Source: Streptomyces globisporus
GTDB taxonomy: Bacteria > Actinomycetota > Actinomycetes > Streptomycetales > Streptomycetaceae
DNA: 64,000 nt
NCBI GenBank assembly: GCA_014649555.1
Contig: BMTG01000004.1
Coordinates: 124,001 to 188,000 of the forward strand
Reading direction: 5' to 3'
Shown here: positions 9,369-17,482 of the stretch, piece by piece
How positions within the stretch are numbered: position 1 is the first letter of the stretch
Layout: every line of letters starts with the position of its first letter
Translations under genes and position numbers: made by a program
Notes under the pieces: model-generated
Seen by the model: the letters and a program-made list of their open reading frames with translations, nothing else
Told to the model about the DNA's origin: nothing
Database searches by the model: none

Positions 9369-10256
9369 GTGTTCGTCCGCACCGCAACCGCCTCCACCAC
9401 GGCCGCCGCCCTGCTCGGCGCCGGCGCCCTGCTGCTGCCCGCCGACCGGCCCGAGGCCCCGGACCAGGTCTCCGCGCAGCGGGCGAACCCGGTCGTCGTG
9501 GCCCACCGGGGGGCGTCTGGCTACGCGCCGGAGAACACCCTCGCCGCCGTCGACGCCGCGGACGCGCTCGGCATCGACTGGGTCGAGAACGACGTCCACC
9601 GCAGCCGTGACGGAGTGCTCGTCGTGCTGCACGACACCGACCTGAAGCGCACGACGGACGTCGAGGAGGTCTTCCCCGGCCGGGCGCCGTGGGCGGTCAA
9701 GGACTTCACCGCGGCGGAGCTGGCGAAACTCGACGCGGGCAGCTGGTTCGGGGAGCAGTTCACCGGGGCCCGGATCCCGACGCTGACCCAGTTCCTGCAC
9801 CGCCTGGAGCGCAACCGGCAGAAGCTGCTCCTGGAGATCAAGAGCCCGGCGACCTACCCGGGCATCGAGCGGGACATCATCCGGACGCTGGGCCGGTCGG
9901 GGTGGCTGGACCGCTCCCACGTACGGGACCGGCTGGTCATCCAGAGCTTCGGCGCCGACAGCGTGAAGACCGTGCACACCCTGCGCCCCGACATCACGAC
10001 CGGCTTCCTGGGCACCCCGGCGGTGGCGGACCTGCCCTCGTACGCGGCGTTCACCGATCAGATCAACCCCTCGTACGCGACGATCGGCTCCGACTACGTG
10101 GCAGCCGTCCAGCGGCTCAAGGGCCCGCACGGCAAGCGTCTGCGGGTGAACACGTGGACGGTCAACAAGGCGGCGGACGCGGTGAAGGCCCGTGACTACG
10201 GGGTGGACGGCATCATCACCAACTTCCCCGACGTGGTGCGCGACGCGACGAGCTGA
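9369..10256 (+). CDS. Secreted glycerophosphodiester phosphodiesterase
   Basis: Hydrolyses glycerophosphodiesters (or teichoic-acid-type polymers) to sn-glycerol-3-phosphate plus an alcohol outside the cell. 295 aa; GTG start at 9369 after GTGAGGAGT. Residues 1-38 form a secretion signal with an AAALLGAGALLLPA core. The GDPD TIM-barrel follows with AHRGASGYAPENTL (H46, R47, E55), WVENDVHRSRDG (E73, D75), VLHDTDLKRTTD (H88) and the typical C-terminal VNTWTVNKAADA and YGVDGIITNFPD. All catalytic and Ca2+ ligands are present. The stop codon lies inside an 18-bp tandem repeat (see separate entry). Confidence 0.95.
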   Translation: MFVRTATASTTAAALLGAGALLLPADRPEAPDQVSAQRANPVVVAHRGASGYAPENTLAAVDAADALGIDWVENDVHRSRDGVLVVLHDTDLKRTTDVEEVFPGRAPWAVKDFTAAELAKLDAGSWFGEQFTGARIPTLTQFLHRLERNRQKLLLEIKSPATYPGIERDIIRTLGRSGWLDRSHVRDRLVIQSFGADSVKTVHTLRPDITTGFLGTPAVADLPSYAAFTDQINPSYATIGSDYVAAVQRLKGPHGKRLRVNTWTVNKAADAVKARDYGVDGIITNFPDVVRDATS

Positions 10257-10300
10257 CGCGGCGTGCCGAGCTGACGCGGCGTGCCGAGCTGACGCGGCGG
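10250..10300 (+). repeat. 18-bp tandem repeat spanning the stop codon of the phosphodiesterase
   Basis: Unit GAGCTGACGCGGCGTGCC occurs at 10250-10267 and 10268-10285, with a 15-base third partial copy at 10286-10300. The TGA stop of the preceding gene is inside unit 1. Looks like slippage duplication; no function seen. Confidence 0.9.
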
Positions 10301-10375
10301 GAACGGCCTGCCGGCCTTCCGGGCTTCTCACCGACCGGCCCGTCGCTGTCAGTGGCGGGTCGTACGGTGGTCGGC

Positions 10376-10933
10376 ATGGACAGCTACGGGGTCGGTGGAG
10401 AGCCGACCGTCGAGTGGGACGTCATGGACAGCGGCATCGGTCCGTTGCTGCTCGCGGCGACCGCGACCGGCCTGGTGAACGTGGCCTTCCACGCCCGCCC
10501 CGACGTCCGGGACGCAGCCCTCGACCGGCTGCGGACCCGGTTCGGCACGGAGCCGGTGGCGGCGCCCGGCTCGCCCCGGCTCGCCGAGCCGATACGCGAG
10601 CTCGCGGCCTACTTCGCGGGCGAGCCGCGGGACGTCGATCTCGCTCTGGACTGGTCGCTGACCTCCGGCTTCCACCGTGAGGTGCTCCGCGAGCTGGCGT
10701 CCGGCGTGCCCTACGGGACGGTCGTCGGATACGGCGAGCTGGCCGCGCGGGTGGGCCGGCCGGAGGGGGCGCAGGCGGTCGGCGCGGCCATGGGGGCCAA
10801 CCCGCTGCCGGTGGTGGTGCCGTGCCACCGGGTGGTGGAGAGCGACGGGGGCCTGGGCGGGTTCGGCGGCGGTCTGGAGACCAAGCGGCAACTGCTGGCA
10901 CTGGAGGGGGTGCTGCCGCAGCCGCTGTTCTAG
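10376..10933 (+). CDS. ogt: Methylated-DNA--protein-cysteine methyltransferase
   Basis: Suicide repair protein that moves the methyl group from O6-methylguanine to its own cysteine. 185 aa from ATG 10376 (MDSYGVGGEPTVEWDVMD). The C-terminal domain has the invariant active site PCHRV with acceptor C150, preceded by the DNA-binding helix region VPYGTVVGYGELAARVG and AVGAAMGANPLP, and followed by GGLGGFGGGLETKRQLLALE. N-terminal RNase H-like domain is normal. Codirectional with the upstream phosphodiesterase and downstream transporter but separated by about 120 and 90 bases. Confidence 0.95.
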   Translation: MDSYGVGGEPTVEWDVMDSGIGPLLLAATATGLVNVAFHARPDVRDAALDRLRTRFGTEPVAAPGSPRLAEPIRELAAYFAGEPRDVDLALDWSLTSGFHREVLRELASGVPYGTVVGYGELAARVGRPEGAQAVGAAMGANPLPVVVPCHRVVESDGGLGGFGGGLETKRQLLALEGVLPQPLF

Positions 10934-11024
10934 AGGGCCGACAGGGCACGGGCGCGGTCCTCGCGAGGGCCGGTTTCACCCGCTCGGGTGCACGGCGACG
11001 GCCGAGCGGTGGCACACTGCGCCG

Positions 11025-12314
11025 GTGACCCGACCCCTCTCCCTCCCCCCGGTCCCGGCCGTCGGCCTGCCCGCTCTGCAGCGGCGGACGTCGGCCGTGC
11101 TCGTCGTCAGCCAGATACTCGGCGGCCTCGGCGTTGCCATCGGCATCGCCCTGGCCCCGATGCTCGCAGCGAAGGTGAGCGGATCGGAGGCGCTGTCCGG
11201 ACTCGCGCCGACCGCGTCCGTCCTCGGCACGGCTCTGCTGTCACTGCCGCTGGCCGCCCTGATGGCCTCCCGGGGCCGCCGGTCCGGGCTGATGCTCGCC
11301 TATCTGATCGGTGCGCTGGGCGGCGGCCTGGTGGTCCTGGCCACGATGCTGCCGAGCTTCCCCCTGCTGCTGCTCGGCATGGCCGGGTTCGGCGCGGGGT
11401 CGCTGGCCGGTCTCCAGGCGCGGTTCGCCGCGGCCGACCTGGTGGGGCCGGAGCGCCGGGGGCGGGCCATCTCCACCGTCGTCTGGGCGACCACGATCGG
11501 CTCGGTCCTGGGCCCCAACATCTCTGCCCCGGCGAGCCGGCTGTTCCGCGGTACTCCGGTGCCCGAGGCGGCCGGGCCGTTCCTCTGCTCGGCCGTCGTC
11601 TTCCTGCTCGCCGGGCTCGTCGTGGCGCTCGCGCTGCGCCCGGATCCGCTCCTCACCGCCCGCGCCCTGGTCCCGGAGGGCCCGGCGGGGCTGCCGAAGC
11701 GATCCCTGCGCGCCGGGATCGAGGCCGTACGCGCGTCCCCGATGGCGCGGCTCGCCCTGGTGACGGTCACCGTGTCGCACACCGCGATGGTGTCGATCAT
11801 GGTCATGACCCCGGTCGATCTGAGCCGGCACGGCGCCGATCTCCAGTTGATCGGGCTCGTCATCAGCGGGCACATCGCGGGCATGTACGCGTTCTCGCCG
11901 GTGATGGGGTGGCTGGCCGACCGGTTCGGCCGGCTGACCGTGATCGGGCTGGCCGTGGGACTGCTGAGCTGCGCAGCGCTGCTCGCGGGCACGGCCGGGC
12001 CCCGGCACGGGCAGACCGCGGCGGGCCTCTTCGTGCTGGGTCTCGGCTGGTCGGCGGGGATGATCGCCGGTTCGGCGCTGCTCACCGACGCGGTGCCCCG
12101 GTCCGCCCAGGCGGCGGTGCAGGGTCTTTCGGACCTGACCATGAGCGCGGCGGCGGGCGTCGGCGGAGCGACGGCCGGGGTGATCGTCGCCCAGTGGGGG
12201 TACGGCCCGCTCAACGCGATCGGCGCCGCGCTGCTGCTGCCGGTCGCCGCGCTCGCCCTGCGCCGGAGCCTGCGGCAGCGGCCGCGGCCGGGCCCGGGTG
12301 CGGTCGGCGGCTGA
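11025..12314 (+). CDS. Major facilitator superfamily transporter
   Basis: A 429-aa cytoplasmic-membrane transporter, GTG start at 11025, with 12 hydrophobic segments in two halves. The loop between helices 2 and 3 reads ASRGRRSGLMLAYLIG and the equivalent loop in the second half WLADRFGRLTVIGLAVG carries the MFS G-x-x-D-R-x-G-R signature. A basic loop FRGTPVPEAAG and RALVPEGPAGLPKRSLRAG link the halves. Substrate is not identifiable; an efflux role is common for this subfamily. The longer open frame starting inside ogt is not used because the family N terminus begins at the GTG. Confidence 0.88.
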   Translation: MTRPLSLPPVPAVGLPALQRRTSAVLVVSQILGGLGVAIGIALAPMLAAKVSGSEALSGLAPTASVLGTALLSLPLAALMASRGRRSGLMLAYLIGALGGGLVVLATMLPSFPLLLLGMAGFGAGSLAGLQARFAAADLVGPERRGRAISTVVWATTIGSVLGPNISAPASRLFRGTPVPEAAGPFLCSAVVFLLAGLVVALALRPDPLLTARALVPEGPAGLPKRSLRAGIEAVRASPMARLALVTVTVSHTAMVSIMVMTPVDLSRHGADLQLIGLVISGHIAGMYAFSPVMGWLADRFGRLTVIGLAVGLLSCAALLAGTAGPRHGQTAAGLFVLGLGWSAGMIAGSALLTDAVPRSAQAAVQGLSDLTMSAAAGVGGATAGVIVAQWGYGPLNAIGAALLLPVAALALRRSLRQRPRPGPGAVGG

Positions 12315-12388
12315 ACCGCGCGCCGCCGGTCCGGACGCGCTGCACCTCGGGACGTCGCCCCGGCCGCTCCGTCGGAGAACCGCAGCCC

Positions 12389-12751
12389 TCAGAGGCTGAT
12401 GTGGTACGCCTTGCGGAGCGTCTCGTGAACGGCCCAGGTGGTCCGGTCGCCCTCGCGCAGCACACAGGCGTCCCCCGGGCCGATCTCCAGCGTCGCCCCG
12501 CCCTCGACCGCGACCGTCGCCCGGCCGCTGACGACCACGAACAGCTCGTTCGCCTCGGTGTCGGTGACCACGCCGGGCGTGATCTGCCAGATGCCCCGGA
12601 TCTGCTTGCCGTCGGGCGACTCCCACAGCACCTTGCCCGTCACCACGGGGTCGCCCGAGACGATCTGCGCCGGATCGAGGGGTTCCGGTACGAGCTCGGC
12701 GTCCGGGATGTGCACGGCGAAGGAGGCGGGGTCCTGGTCGTTTGTCGTCAT
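12389..12751 (-). CDS. Small cupin-domain protein
   Basis: A 120-aa single-domain cupin of the EutQ/DUF861 type. The barrel motifs are TPGVVTDTEANELFVVVSGRATVAVE (motif 1, with an unusual T-E in place of the usual His pair) and LEIGPGDACVLREGDRTTWAVHETLRKAY (motif 2 with His). Sequence resembles actinobacterial cupins of unknown substrate. Convergent with the MFS gene and divergent from psuG; about 100 bases separate it from psuG, leaving room for two promoters. Confidence 0.85.
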   Translation of the reverse strand: MTTNDQDPASFAVHIPDAELVPEPLDPAQIVSGDPVVTGKVLWESPDGKQIRGIWQITPGVVTDTEANELFVVVSGRATVAVEGGATLEIGPGDACVLREGDRTTWAVHETLRKAYHISL

Positions 12752-12855
12752 GGCCGGTCACCTTAGCGACCGCTTCCGGCCACCGGGTGACCAGGACCCG
12801 TCGGAGAACGTCCGGCCGTGGTTTGCGCCCCTCCCGGCCGCGACAGGGATGGGGC

Positions 12856-13788
12856 ATGCCTCAGAACTCACCAGAACCCTACGAGCCGGTGCTCTCGGCA
12901 GAGGTGCGCGCGGCTCTGAGTACCGGTCTGCCCGTCGTGGCGCTGGAGTCGACGATCATCGCGCACGGTCTGCCGCGCCCCCGCAACCTCTCCGTGGCGC
13001 GGGAGCTGGAGGGGCTCGTCCGGTCCGCGGGCGCCGTCCCGGCCACCGTCGCCGTCCTCGACGGCCGGGCCCATGTGGGCCTCGGCGAGGACCAGTTGGG
13101 GCGGGTCGCCGAGGACCCGGCGGTACGCAAGCTGGGGCACCGCGATCTCGCCCCCGCGCTCGCCGCCGGGGCGAGCGGGGCGACGACGGTGTCCGCGACG
13201 GCGTTCCTGGCGGCACGGGCGGGCGTCGGCGTCTTCGCGACGGGCGGACTCGGTGGCGTACACCGGGAGTGGGCCGCCGACCAGGACGAGTCGGCCGATC
13301 TGCGGCTGCTCGCCCGTACCCGGATCACCGTGGTCTGCGCGGGGGTGAAGTCGATCCTCGACGTCCCGGCGACCCTCCAGCGGCTGGAGACCCTCGGCGT
13401 CTGTGTCGTCGGCTACGGCACCGGGCACTTCCCCGGCTTCTATCTGAGCAGCTCCGGCGAACCCGTCGACTGGACGGTGCACAGCCCCGGGGAGGTGGTG
13501 GAGGTGATCAGGGCGAGGGCGGCGCTGGGCGGGCCGGCGTCCGCGCTGATCGTCGCCAACCCCGTAGCGGAAGCAAATCAGTTGGATCCGGCTCTGCACG
13601 ACCGGGTGCTGGCGGAGGCACTGGACGCGTGCCGGGAGCGGGGCATCTCGGGGCAGGGCGTCACGCCGTTCCTGCTGGACCAGCTGATGCGGCGGACCGG
13701 GGGCGCGTCGCTGGAGGCGAACCTCGCGGCCGTACGCGGGAACGTGACGCTCGCGGCGCGGATCGCCGTCACGGCGGCCGCCCGGTGA
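12856..13788 (+). CDS. psuG: Pseudouridine-5'-phosphate glycosidase
   Basis: Splits the C-C glycosidic bond of pseudouridine 5'-phosphate into uracil and ribose 5-phosphate, allowing salvage of modified RNA nucleosides. 310 aa from ATG 12856. Family landmarks: VVALESTIIAHGLPRPRN with E31, HVGLGEDQL, TTVSATAFLAARAGVGVFATGGLGGVHR, and CAGVKSILDVPATLQRLETLGV with the Schiff-base lysine K165, then TGHFPGFYLSSSG and LIVANPV. All match active enzymes. Overlaps the next gene by four bases (GTGA), so translation of the kinase is coupled. Confidence 0.95.
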   Translation: MPQNSPEPYEPVLSAEVRAALSTGLPVVALESTIIAHGLPRPRNLSVARELEGLVRSAGAVPATVAVLDGRAHVGLGEDQLGRVAEDPAVRKLGHRDLAPALAAGASGATTVSATAFLAARAGVGVFATGGLGGVHREWAADQDESADLRLLARTRITVVCAGVKSILDVPATLQRLETLGVCVVGYGTGHFPGFYLSSSGEPVDWTVHSPGEVVEVIRARAALGGPASALIVANPVAEANQLDPALHDRVLAEALDACRERGISGQGVTPFLLDQLMRRTGGASLEANLAAVRGNVTLAARIAVTAAAR

Positions 13789-14693
13789 ACCGTCCGGCGG
13801 GCGGCGGACTCCTGGTGGTGGGGGAAGTCGTCACGGACGTGGTGGCGCGGTACGGGTCGGCGCTCGCGCACGGTACGGACACGTCGGCCCGGATCCGGAC
13901 CCTGCCGGGCGGCGCGGGGGCCAACGTCGCCTGTTGGGCCGTACGTTCGGGCTGTGCCGACGTGCGGCTGCTCGCCCGGGCCGGGGCGGGGTCCGCCGAC
14001 TGGCACCGGGAGGCGTTGGAGCGGGCGGGGGTGCGGGCGTTCCTGGCGGTGGACGAGGGGGTTCCGACAGCGACGGTCATCGCCCTGGTCGACGCGGCGG
14101 CCGAGCGAACGTTCCTGACCGACGCCGGTGCGGTGCTGCGGCTCGCCTCCGACGACTTCGCGCCGTCGATGCTGGAGGGAGTCGGGCGGCTGCATCTCTC
14201 CGGCTACCTCCTCTTCGCGCCGTCGAGCCGGGCCGCCGCTCTCCTCACCCTGCGCACCGCCGTGGAGCGGGGGATTCCGGTGAGCGTGGATCCGGCGTCG
14301 GCCGGATTCCTCGGGGAGCTGGGGCCCAAGCGGTTCCTGGAGTACGCGGAGGGGGCGGAGCTGCTCCTGCCGAACGCGGACGAGGCCCGGCTGCTCACCG
14401 GACTGCCCGAACCCGAAGCCGCGGCGGCCGAGTTGAGCCGGTGGTTCCCGCGCGTCGCCGTCACCCTGGGCGCGCGGGGGGCCGTGGTGGCCACCGGGGG
14501 CGAGGTCATCGGCCGCATCCCCGGCGCGGCGGTGCGCGAGCCGGTCGACTCGACGGGGGCGGGCGACGCGTTCACCGGTGGGTTCCTGGCGGCCCTGCTG
14601 GCCGGTGCGGACGAGGTGGCCGCCGCGGCCGAGGGCTGCCGGGCGGGGGCGGCGGCCGTGGCCACGGTGGGCGGCCGGCCACCGGTTCACTGA
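13785..14693 (+). CDS. psuK: PfkB-family pseudouridine kinase
   Basis: Phosphorylates pseudouridine, the step before PsuG; the order here is glycosidase then kinase. 302 aa from GTG 13785, which overlaps the psuG stop. Ribokinase fold with LPGGAGANVACWAVRSG (substrate site, 40-56), NADEARLLTG (197-206) and the anion-hole/catalytic DSTGAGDAFTGGFLAALL with base D261. The function is assigned from the translational coupling to psuG plus the fold; the kinase alone could be any PfkB sugar kinase. The 3' end lies in a 36-bp-period duplication. Confidence 0.85.
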   Translation: MNRPAGGGLLVVGEVVTDVVARYGSALAHGTDTSARIRTLPGGAGANVACWAVRSGCADVRLLARAGAGSADWHREALERAGVRAFLAVDEGVPTATVIALVDAAAERTFLTDAGAVLRLASDDFAPSMLEGVGRLHLSGYLLFAPSSRAAALLTLRTAVERGIPVSVDPASAGFLGELGPKRFLEYAEGAELLLPNADEARLLTGLPEPEAAAAELSRWFPRVAVTLGARGAVVATGGEVIGRIPGAAVREPVDSTGAGDAFTGGFLAALLAGADEVAAAAEGCRAGAAAVATVGGRPPVH

Positions 14694-14736
14694 GCACAGG
14701 TGCCTGGCGGCCGGCCACCGCTTCGCTGAGCACAGG
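14671..14736 (+). repeat. Imperfect 36-bp-period duplication across the psuK stop codon
   Basis: Two 30-base copies at 14671-14700 and 14707-14736 share GCGGCCGGCCACCG and TGAGCACAGG, differing at two positions. The first TGA (14691) is the psuK stop; the copy repeats it. Probably a recent slippage event. Confidence 0.85.
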
Positions 14737-14775
14737 TGGCCGCCCACGCGTCCGGTGAGCCGCACCGCGCGCGGT

Positions 14776-15423
14776 TCACCCGCTCCCCGGCAGACCCGAC
14801 CAGGCCGGGTGCGCGGGATCGTCCGCCCGGACCACCACGTCCGCCCGTTCCATGGGCGCGACCTCGTCCTCGTACCGGGTGAAGGCGGGCAGGGTCCAGC
14901 GTTCCGGTTCCGCCGTGCGCCGCCGCAACGCCCCCGGCGACAACCGCAGATGGACGGTGAGCGCGAACGGGAACCAGTGCCCCAGCAGGAACGGGCCGTG
15001 CACGACGACCACCCCGCCCTCGGGCAGCGGGTGGTACGGGGTGCGGGTGGCCCGGTCCGTCACGGGGTCCCAGAGGTCGGGCAGCACCCGGCCGGAGCCG
15101 CCAGCCTCCAGCGGCCCGAACACCTCGCGCCACAGCGCCCCGGTGTCGAACCAGCCGTCGAGATACGCGTCCGCGTCCTGCTTCCCGTACTCGAAGCGCA
15201 GACTCGCCGGGCGCAGGAACCCCTCGGTGGGGACCACCAGGACCGAGCGGCCGCGCAGCCGCAGCTCCTGGGCGAGGCGTTCGGCCCTCTCGCCGGTGCG
15301 GGCTGCGGGAGCGCCGTCGATGCCGAGGGCGAGCCAGGGCCCGCCGTCGGGGGCGGACAGCCCGTCGCCGTACCGGGCCAGTTCACCGGCCAGCCGTTCC
15401 CAGGTGATCGCTTCGAGTCGCAC
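14776..15423 (-). CDS. Uridine-kinase-like P-loop protein with degenerate Walker A
   Basis: A 215-aa protein from GTG 15423 with GGAG upstream. Overall layout is that of the uridine kinase/phosphoribulokinase family: a first strand and loop LALGIDGAPAARTGERAERLAQEL, the VVPTEGFLRPASLRFEYGKQDADAYLDGWFD acceptor region, a VVVVHGPFLLG second-strand motif and an HLRLSPGALRRR Arg-rich lid. The P-loop, normally G-x-D-G-x-G-K-T, reads GIDGAPAARTG with no lysine, so ATP binding and kinase activity are doubtful. The loss looks like a feature of this subfamily rather than a sequencing error, since the frame is intact. Convergent with psuK. True role unknown. Confidence 0.7.
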   Translation of the reverse strand: MRLEAITWERLAGELARYGDGLSAPDGGPWLALGIDGAPAARTGERAERLAQELRLRGRSVLVVPTEGFLRPASLRFEYGKQDADAYLDGWFDTGALWREVFGPLEAGGSGRVLPDLWDPVTDRATRTPYHPLPEGGVVVVHGPFLLGHWFPFALTVHLRLSPGALRRRTAEPERWTLPAFTRYEDEVAPMERADVVVRADDPAHPAWSGLPGSG

Positions 15424-15468
15424 GGCTCCATCATGGCCGAGGGGTGAGGGGATTCTCCGTACGGATGC

Positions 15469-16203
15469 TCACTCCCCGCGCAGCTCCGCCGCCAGCGGGC
15501 CGTCACCCAGCACCTCGACGCGGCCGTCCTTCACCGCCTCCGTGAGGGTCGTCCCGCCCTGCGCCAGCTCCAGGCAGACCTCCGCGCCGAGGACGATCCG
15601 GGCGTCGGGGCGGTCGGCGGGACCGTAGCCGTACACCGCCCCGTACGCCTCGGCGCCCGGCAGCACGAACCCCGCTCCCCCGCCGGCACGGAGACCGACA
15701 TGGAGGTGGAACTCGCCCTCTTCGAGGCGGACTTCGAGGACGCCCTCCCGGGTGAGTCCGGTGAGGGCGCCGAGCAGCGGCAGGGCGAACCAGTGGGCCC
15801 GCACCGCGTCGGTCGGGCGACGCTCGGCGAGGGCGGGCGCGCCCCACGCGGCGAGGGCGGCGAGCACCGGCAGCAGGCCGTGGCCGCGCTCGGTCAGCTC
15901 GTAGACGGACGCGGCCGACGGGGGCGGCAGCTTGCGGCGCAGGGCCAGCCCGTTCTGCTCCATGTCCTTCAGGCGGGAGGCCAGCACGTCCGTGCTGACG
16001 CCGGGCAGGTCGGCGTGCAGGTCCGTGTACCGGCGCGGCCCGCCCAGCAGTTCACGGACGATCAGCAGCGTCCACCGGTCGCCGACGGAGTCGAGGGCGC
16101 GGGCGGTGGCGTCGAACTGGTCGTAGCTCCGGCGACGGACGGGTCGTGCCGCTGGACGTGCTGCTGGCTGCTGCTGACGTGGCATGCGACGCAGTCTAGA
16201 CAT
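15469..16203 (-). CDS. HxlR-family winged-helix transcriptional regulator
   Basis: About 244 aa. The HxlR domain (residues about 25-125) has FDATARALDSVGDRWTLLIVRELLGGPRRYTDLHADLPGVSTDVLASRLKDMEQNGL split over a classic winged helix, ending in a Tyr-Glu-Leu-Thr-Glu-Arg-Gly wing. The C-terminal 110 residues form a SCP2/effector-like domain (LPLLGALTG, HLHVGLRAGGG, ARIVLGAEVCLELAQG), an arrangement seen in longer actinobacterial HxlR proteins. I use ATG 16203; ATG 16185 is the alternative, neither has a good ribosome site. Divergently paired with an aminotransferase gene; the 67-base gap holds overlapping palindromes, so it likely regulates itself and the neighbour. Confidence 0.85.
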   Translation of the reverse strand: MSRLRRMPRQQQPAARPAARPVRRRSYDQFDATARALDSVGDRWTLLIVRELLGGPRRYTDLHADLPGVSTDVLASRLKDMEQNGLALRRKLPPPSAASVYELTERGHGLLPVLAALAAWGAPALAERRPTDAVRAHWFALPLLGALTGLTREGVLEVRLEEGEFHLHVGLRAGGGAGFVLPGAEAYGAVYGYGPADRPDARIVLGAEVCLELAQGGTTLTEAVKDGRVEVLGDGPLAAELRGE

Positions 16204-16216
16204 GTTGTTGGACTTT

Positions 16217-16241
16217 CCAAGCTCAAGCTTGGTAAAACCAA
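16217..16241. promoter_or_regulatory. Overlapping palindromes, candidate HxlR operator
   Basis: Two inverted repeats share bases: CCAAGCT-CA-AGCTTGG (16217-16232) and TTGGT-AAA-ACCAA (16229-16241). They sit between the HxlR start and the aminotransferase start in an AT-richer stretch, where a divergent promoter must lie. Binding by the HxlR protein is inference. Confidence 0.65.
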
Positions 16242-16270
16242 GTATCGCAATTCGGCTCGGGAGGCAGCGC

Positions 16271-17482
16271 ATGGAGTTCCGGCAGTCCAGCAAGCTCAAC
16301 GAGGTCTGTTACGAGATCCGGGGCCCGGTCATCGAGCACGCCAACGCCTTGGAGGAGGCGGGCCACAGCGTGCTCCGGCTCAACACGGGCAACCCCGCGC
16401 TCTTCGGCTTCGAGGCCCCCGAGGAGATCGTCCAGGACATGATCCGGATGCTGCCGCAGGCCCACGGCTACACCGATTCCCGCGGCATCCTCTCGGCCCG
16501 TCGGGCGGTGGCCCAGCGCTACCAGTCGATGGGGCTGACCGAGGTCGGCGTGGACGACGTGTTCCTCGGCAACGGGGTCTCCGAGCTGATCTCCATGGCC
16601 GTGCAGGCGCTGCTGGAGGACGGCGACGAGGTGCTGATCCCGGCCCCGGACTTTCCCCTGTGGACGGCGGTGACCACGCTCGCCGGCGGCAAGGCCGTGC
16701 ACTACGTCTGCGACGAGGAGTCCGACTGGAACCCGGATCTCGCCGATATGGCGTCGAAGATCACCGACCGGACCAAGGCCGTCGTGATCATCAACCCGAA
16801 CAACCCCACCGGCGCGGTCTATCCGCGCGAGATCCTCGAAGGCATTCTCGATCTGGCCCGGCGGCACGGGCTGATGGTGTTCGCCGACGAGATCTACGAC
16901 CAGATCCTGTACGACGGGGCCGAGCACCACAGCGCGGCCGTCCTCGCCCCGGACCTGGTCTGCCTGACCTTCAGCGGCCTGTCGAAGACGTACCGGGTGG
17001 CCGGGTTCCGCTCCGGTTGGATGGTGGTGTCCGGCCCGCACCAGCACGCCCGCAACTACCTGGAGGGCCTGACGATGCTGGCCTCCATGCGGCTGTGCCC
17101 CAACGCGCCCGCGCAGTACGCCATTCAGGCCGCGCTCGGAGGCCGGCAGTCCATCAAGGAGCTGGTCGCCCCCGGCGGGAGGCTGCACGAGCAGCGCGAC
17201 CGGGCCTGGGAGCGGCTGAACGAGATCCCCGGAGTCTCGTGCGTGAAGCCGAAGGGCGCCCTGTACGCCTTCCCGCGCATCGATCCGAAGGTCCATCCGA
17301 TCGTGGACGACGAGAAGTTCGTGCTGGACCTGCTGCTGCGGGAGAAGATCCAGGTGGTGCAGGGCACCGGTTTCAGCTGGCCGCGTCCGGACCACTTCCG
17401 CATCCTGACCCTTCCGTACGCTGATGATCTCGACGCGGCGATCAGCCGCATCGGCCGCTTCCTGAACGGATATCGCCAGTGA
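16271..17482 (+). CDS. Class I pyridoxal-phosphate aminotransferase (AlaA-like)
   Basis: A 403-aa cytoplasmic aminotransferase, ATG 16271. PLP landmarks are all present: LNTGNPALFGF near the N terminus, GYTDSRGILSARRAVAQRY, VFLGNGVSELISMAVQALL, NPNNPTGA (175-182), FADEIYDQI (205-212) and FSGLSKTYRVAGFRSGW with PLP lysine K239. The subgroup (MEFRQSSKLNEVCYEIRGPV start) is that of glutamate-pyruvate transaminase AlaA, which makes alanine. Divergent from the HxlR regulator with overlapping palindromes between them, so its expression is probably regulator-controlled. Downstream lies a decayed peptidase-like gene. Confidence 0.93.
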   Translation: MEFRQSSKLNEVCYEIRGPVIEHANALEEAGHSVLRLNTGNPALFGFEAPEEIVQDMIRMLPQAHGYTDSRGILSARRAVAQRYQSMGLTEVGVDDVFLGNGVSELISMAVQALLEDGDEVLIPAPDFPLWTAVTTLAGGKAVHYVCDEESDWNPDLADMASKITDRTKAVVIINPNNPTGAVYPREILEGILDLARRHGLMVFADEIYDQILYDGAEHHSAAVLAPDLVCLTFSGLSKTYRVAGFRSGWMVVSGPHQHARNYLEGLTMLASMRLCPNAPAQYAIQAALGGRQSIKELVAPGGRLHEQRDRAWERLNEIPGVSCVKPKGALYAFPRIDPKVHPIVDDEKFVLDLLLREKIQVVQGTGFSWPRPDHFRILTLPYADDLDAAISRIGRFLNGYRQ

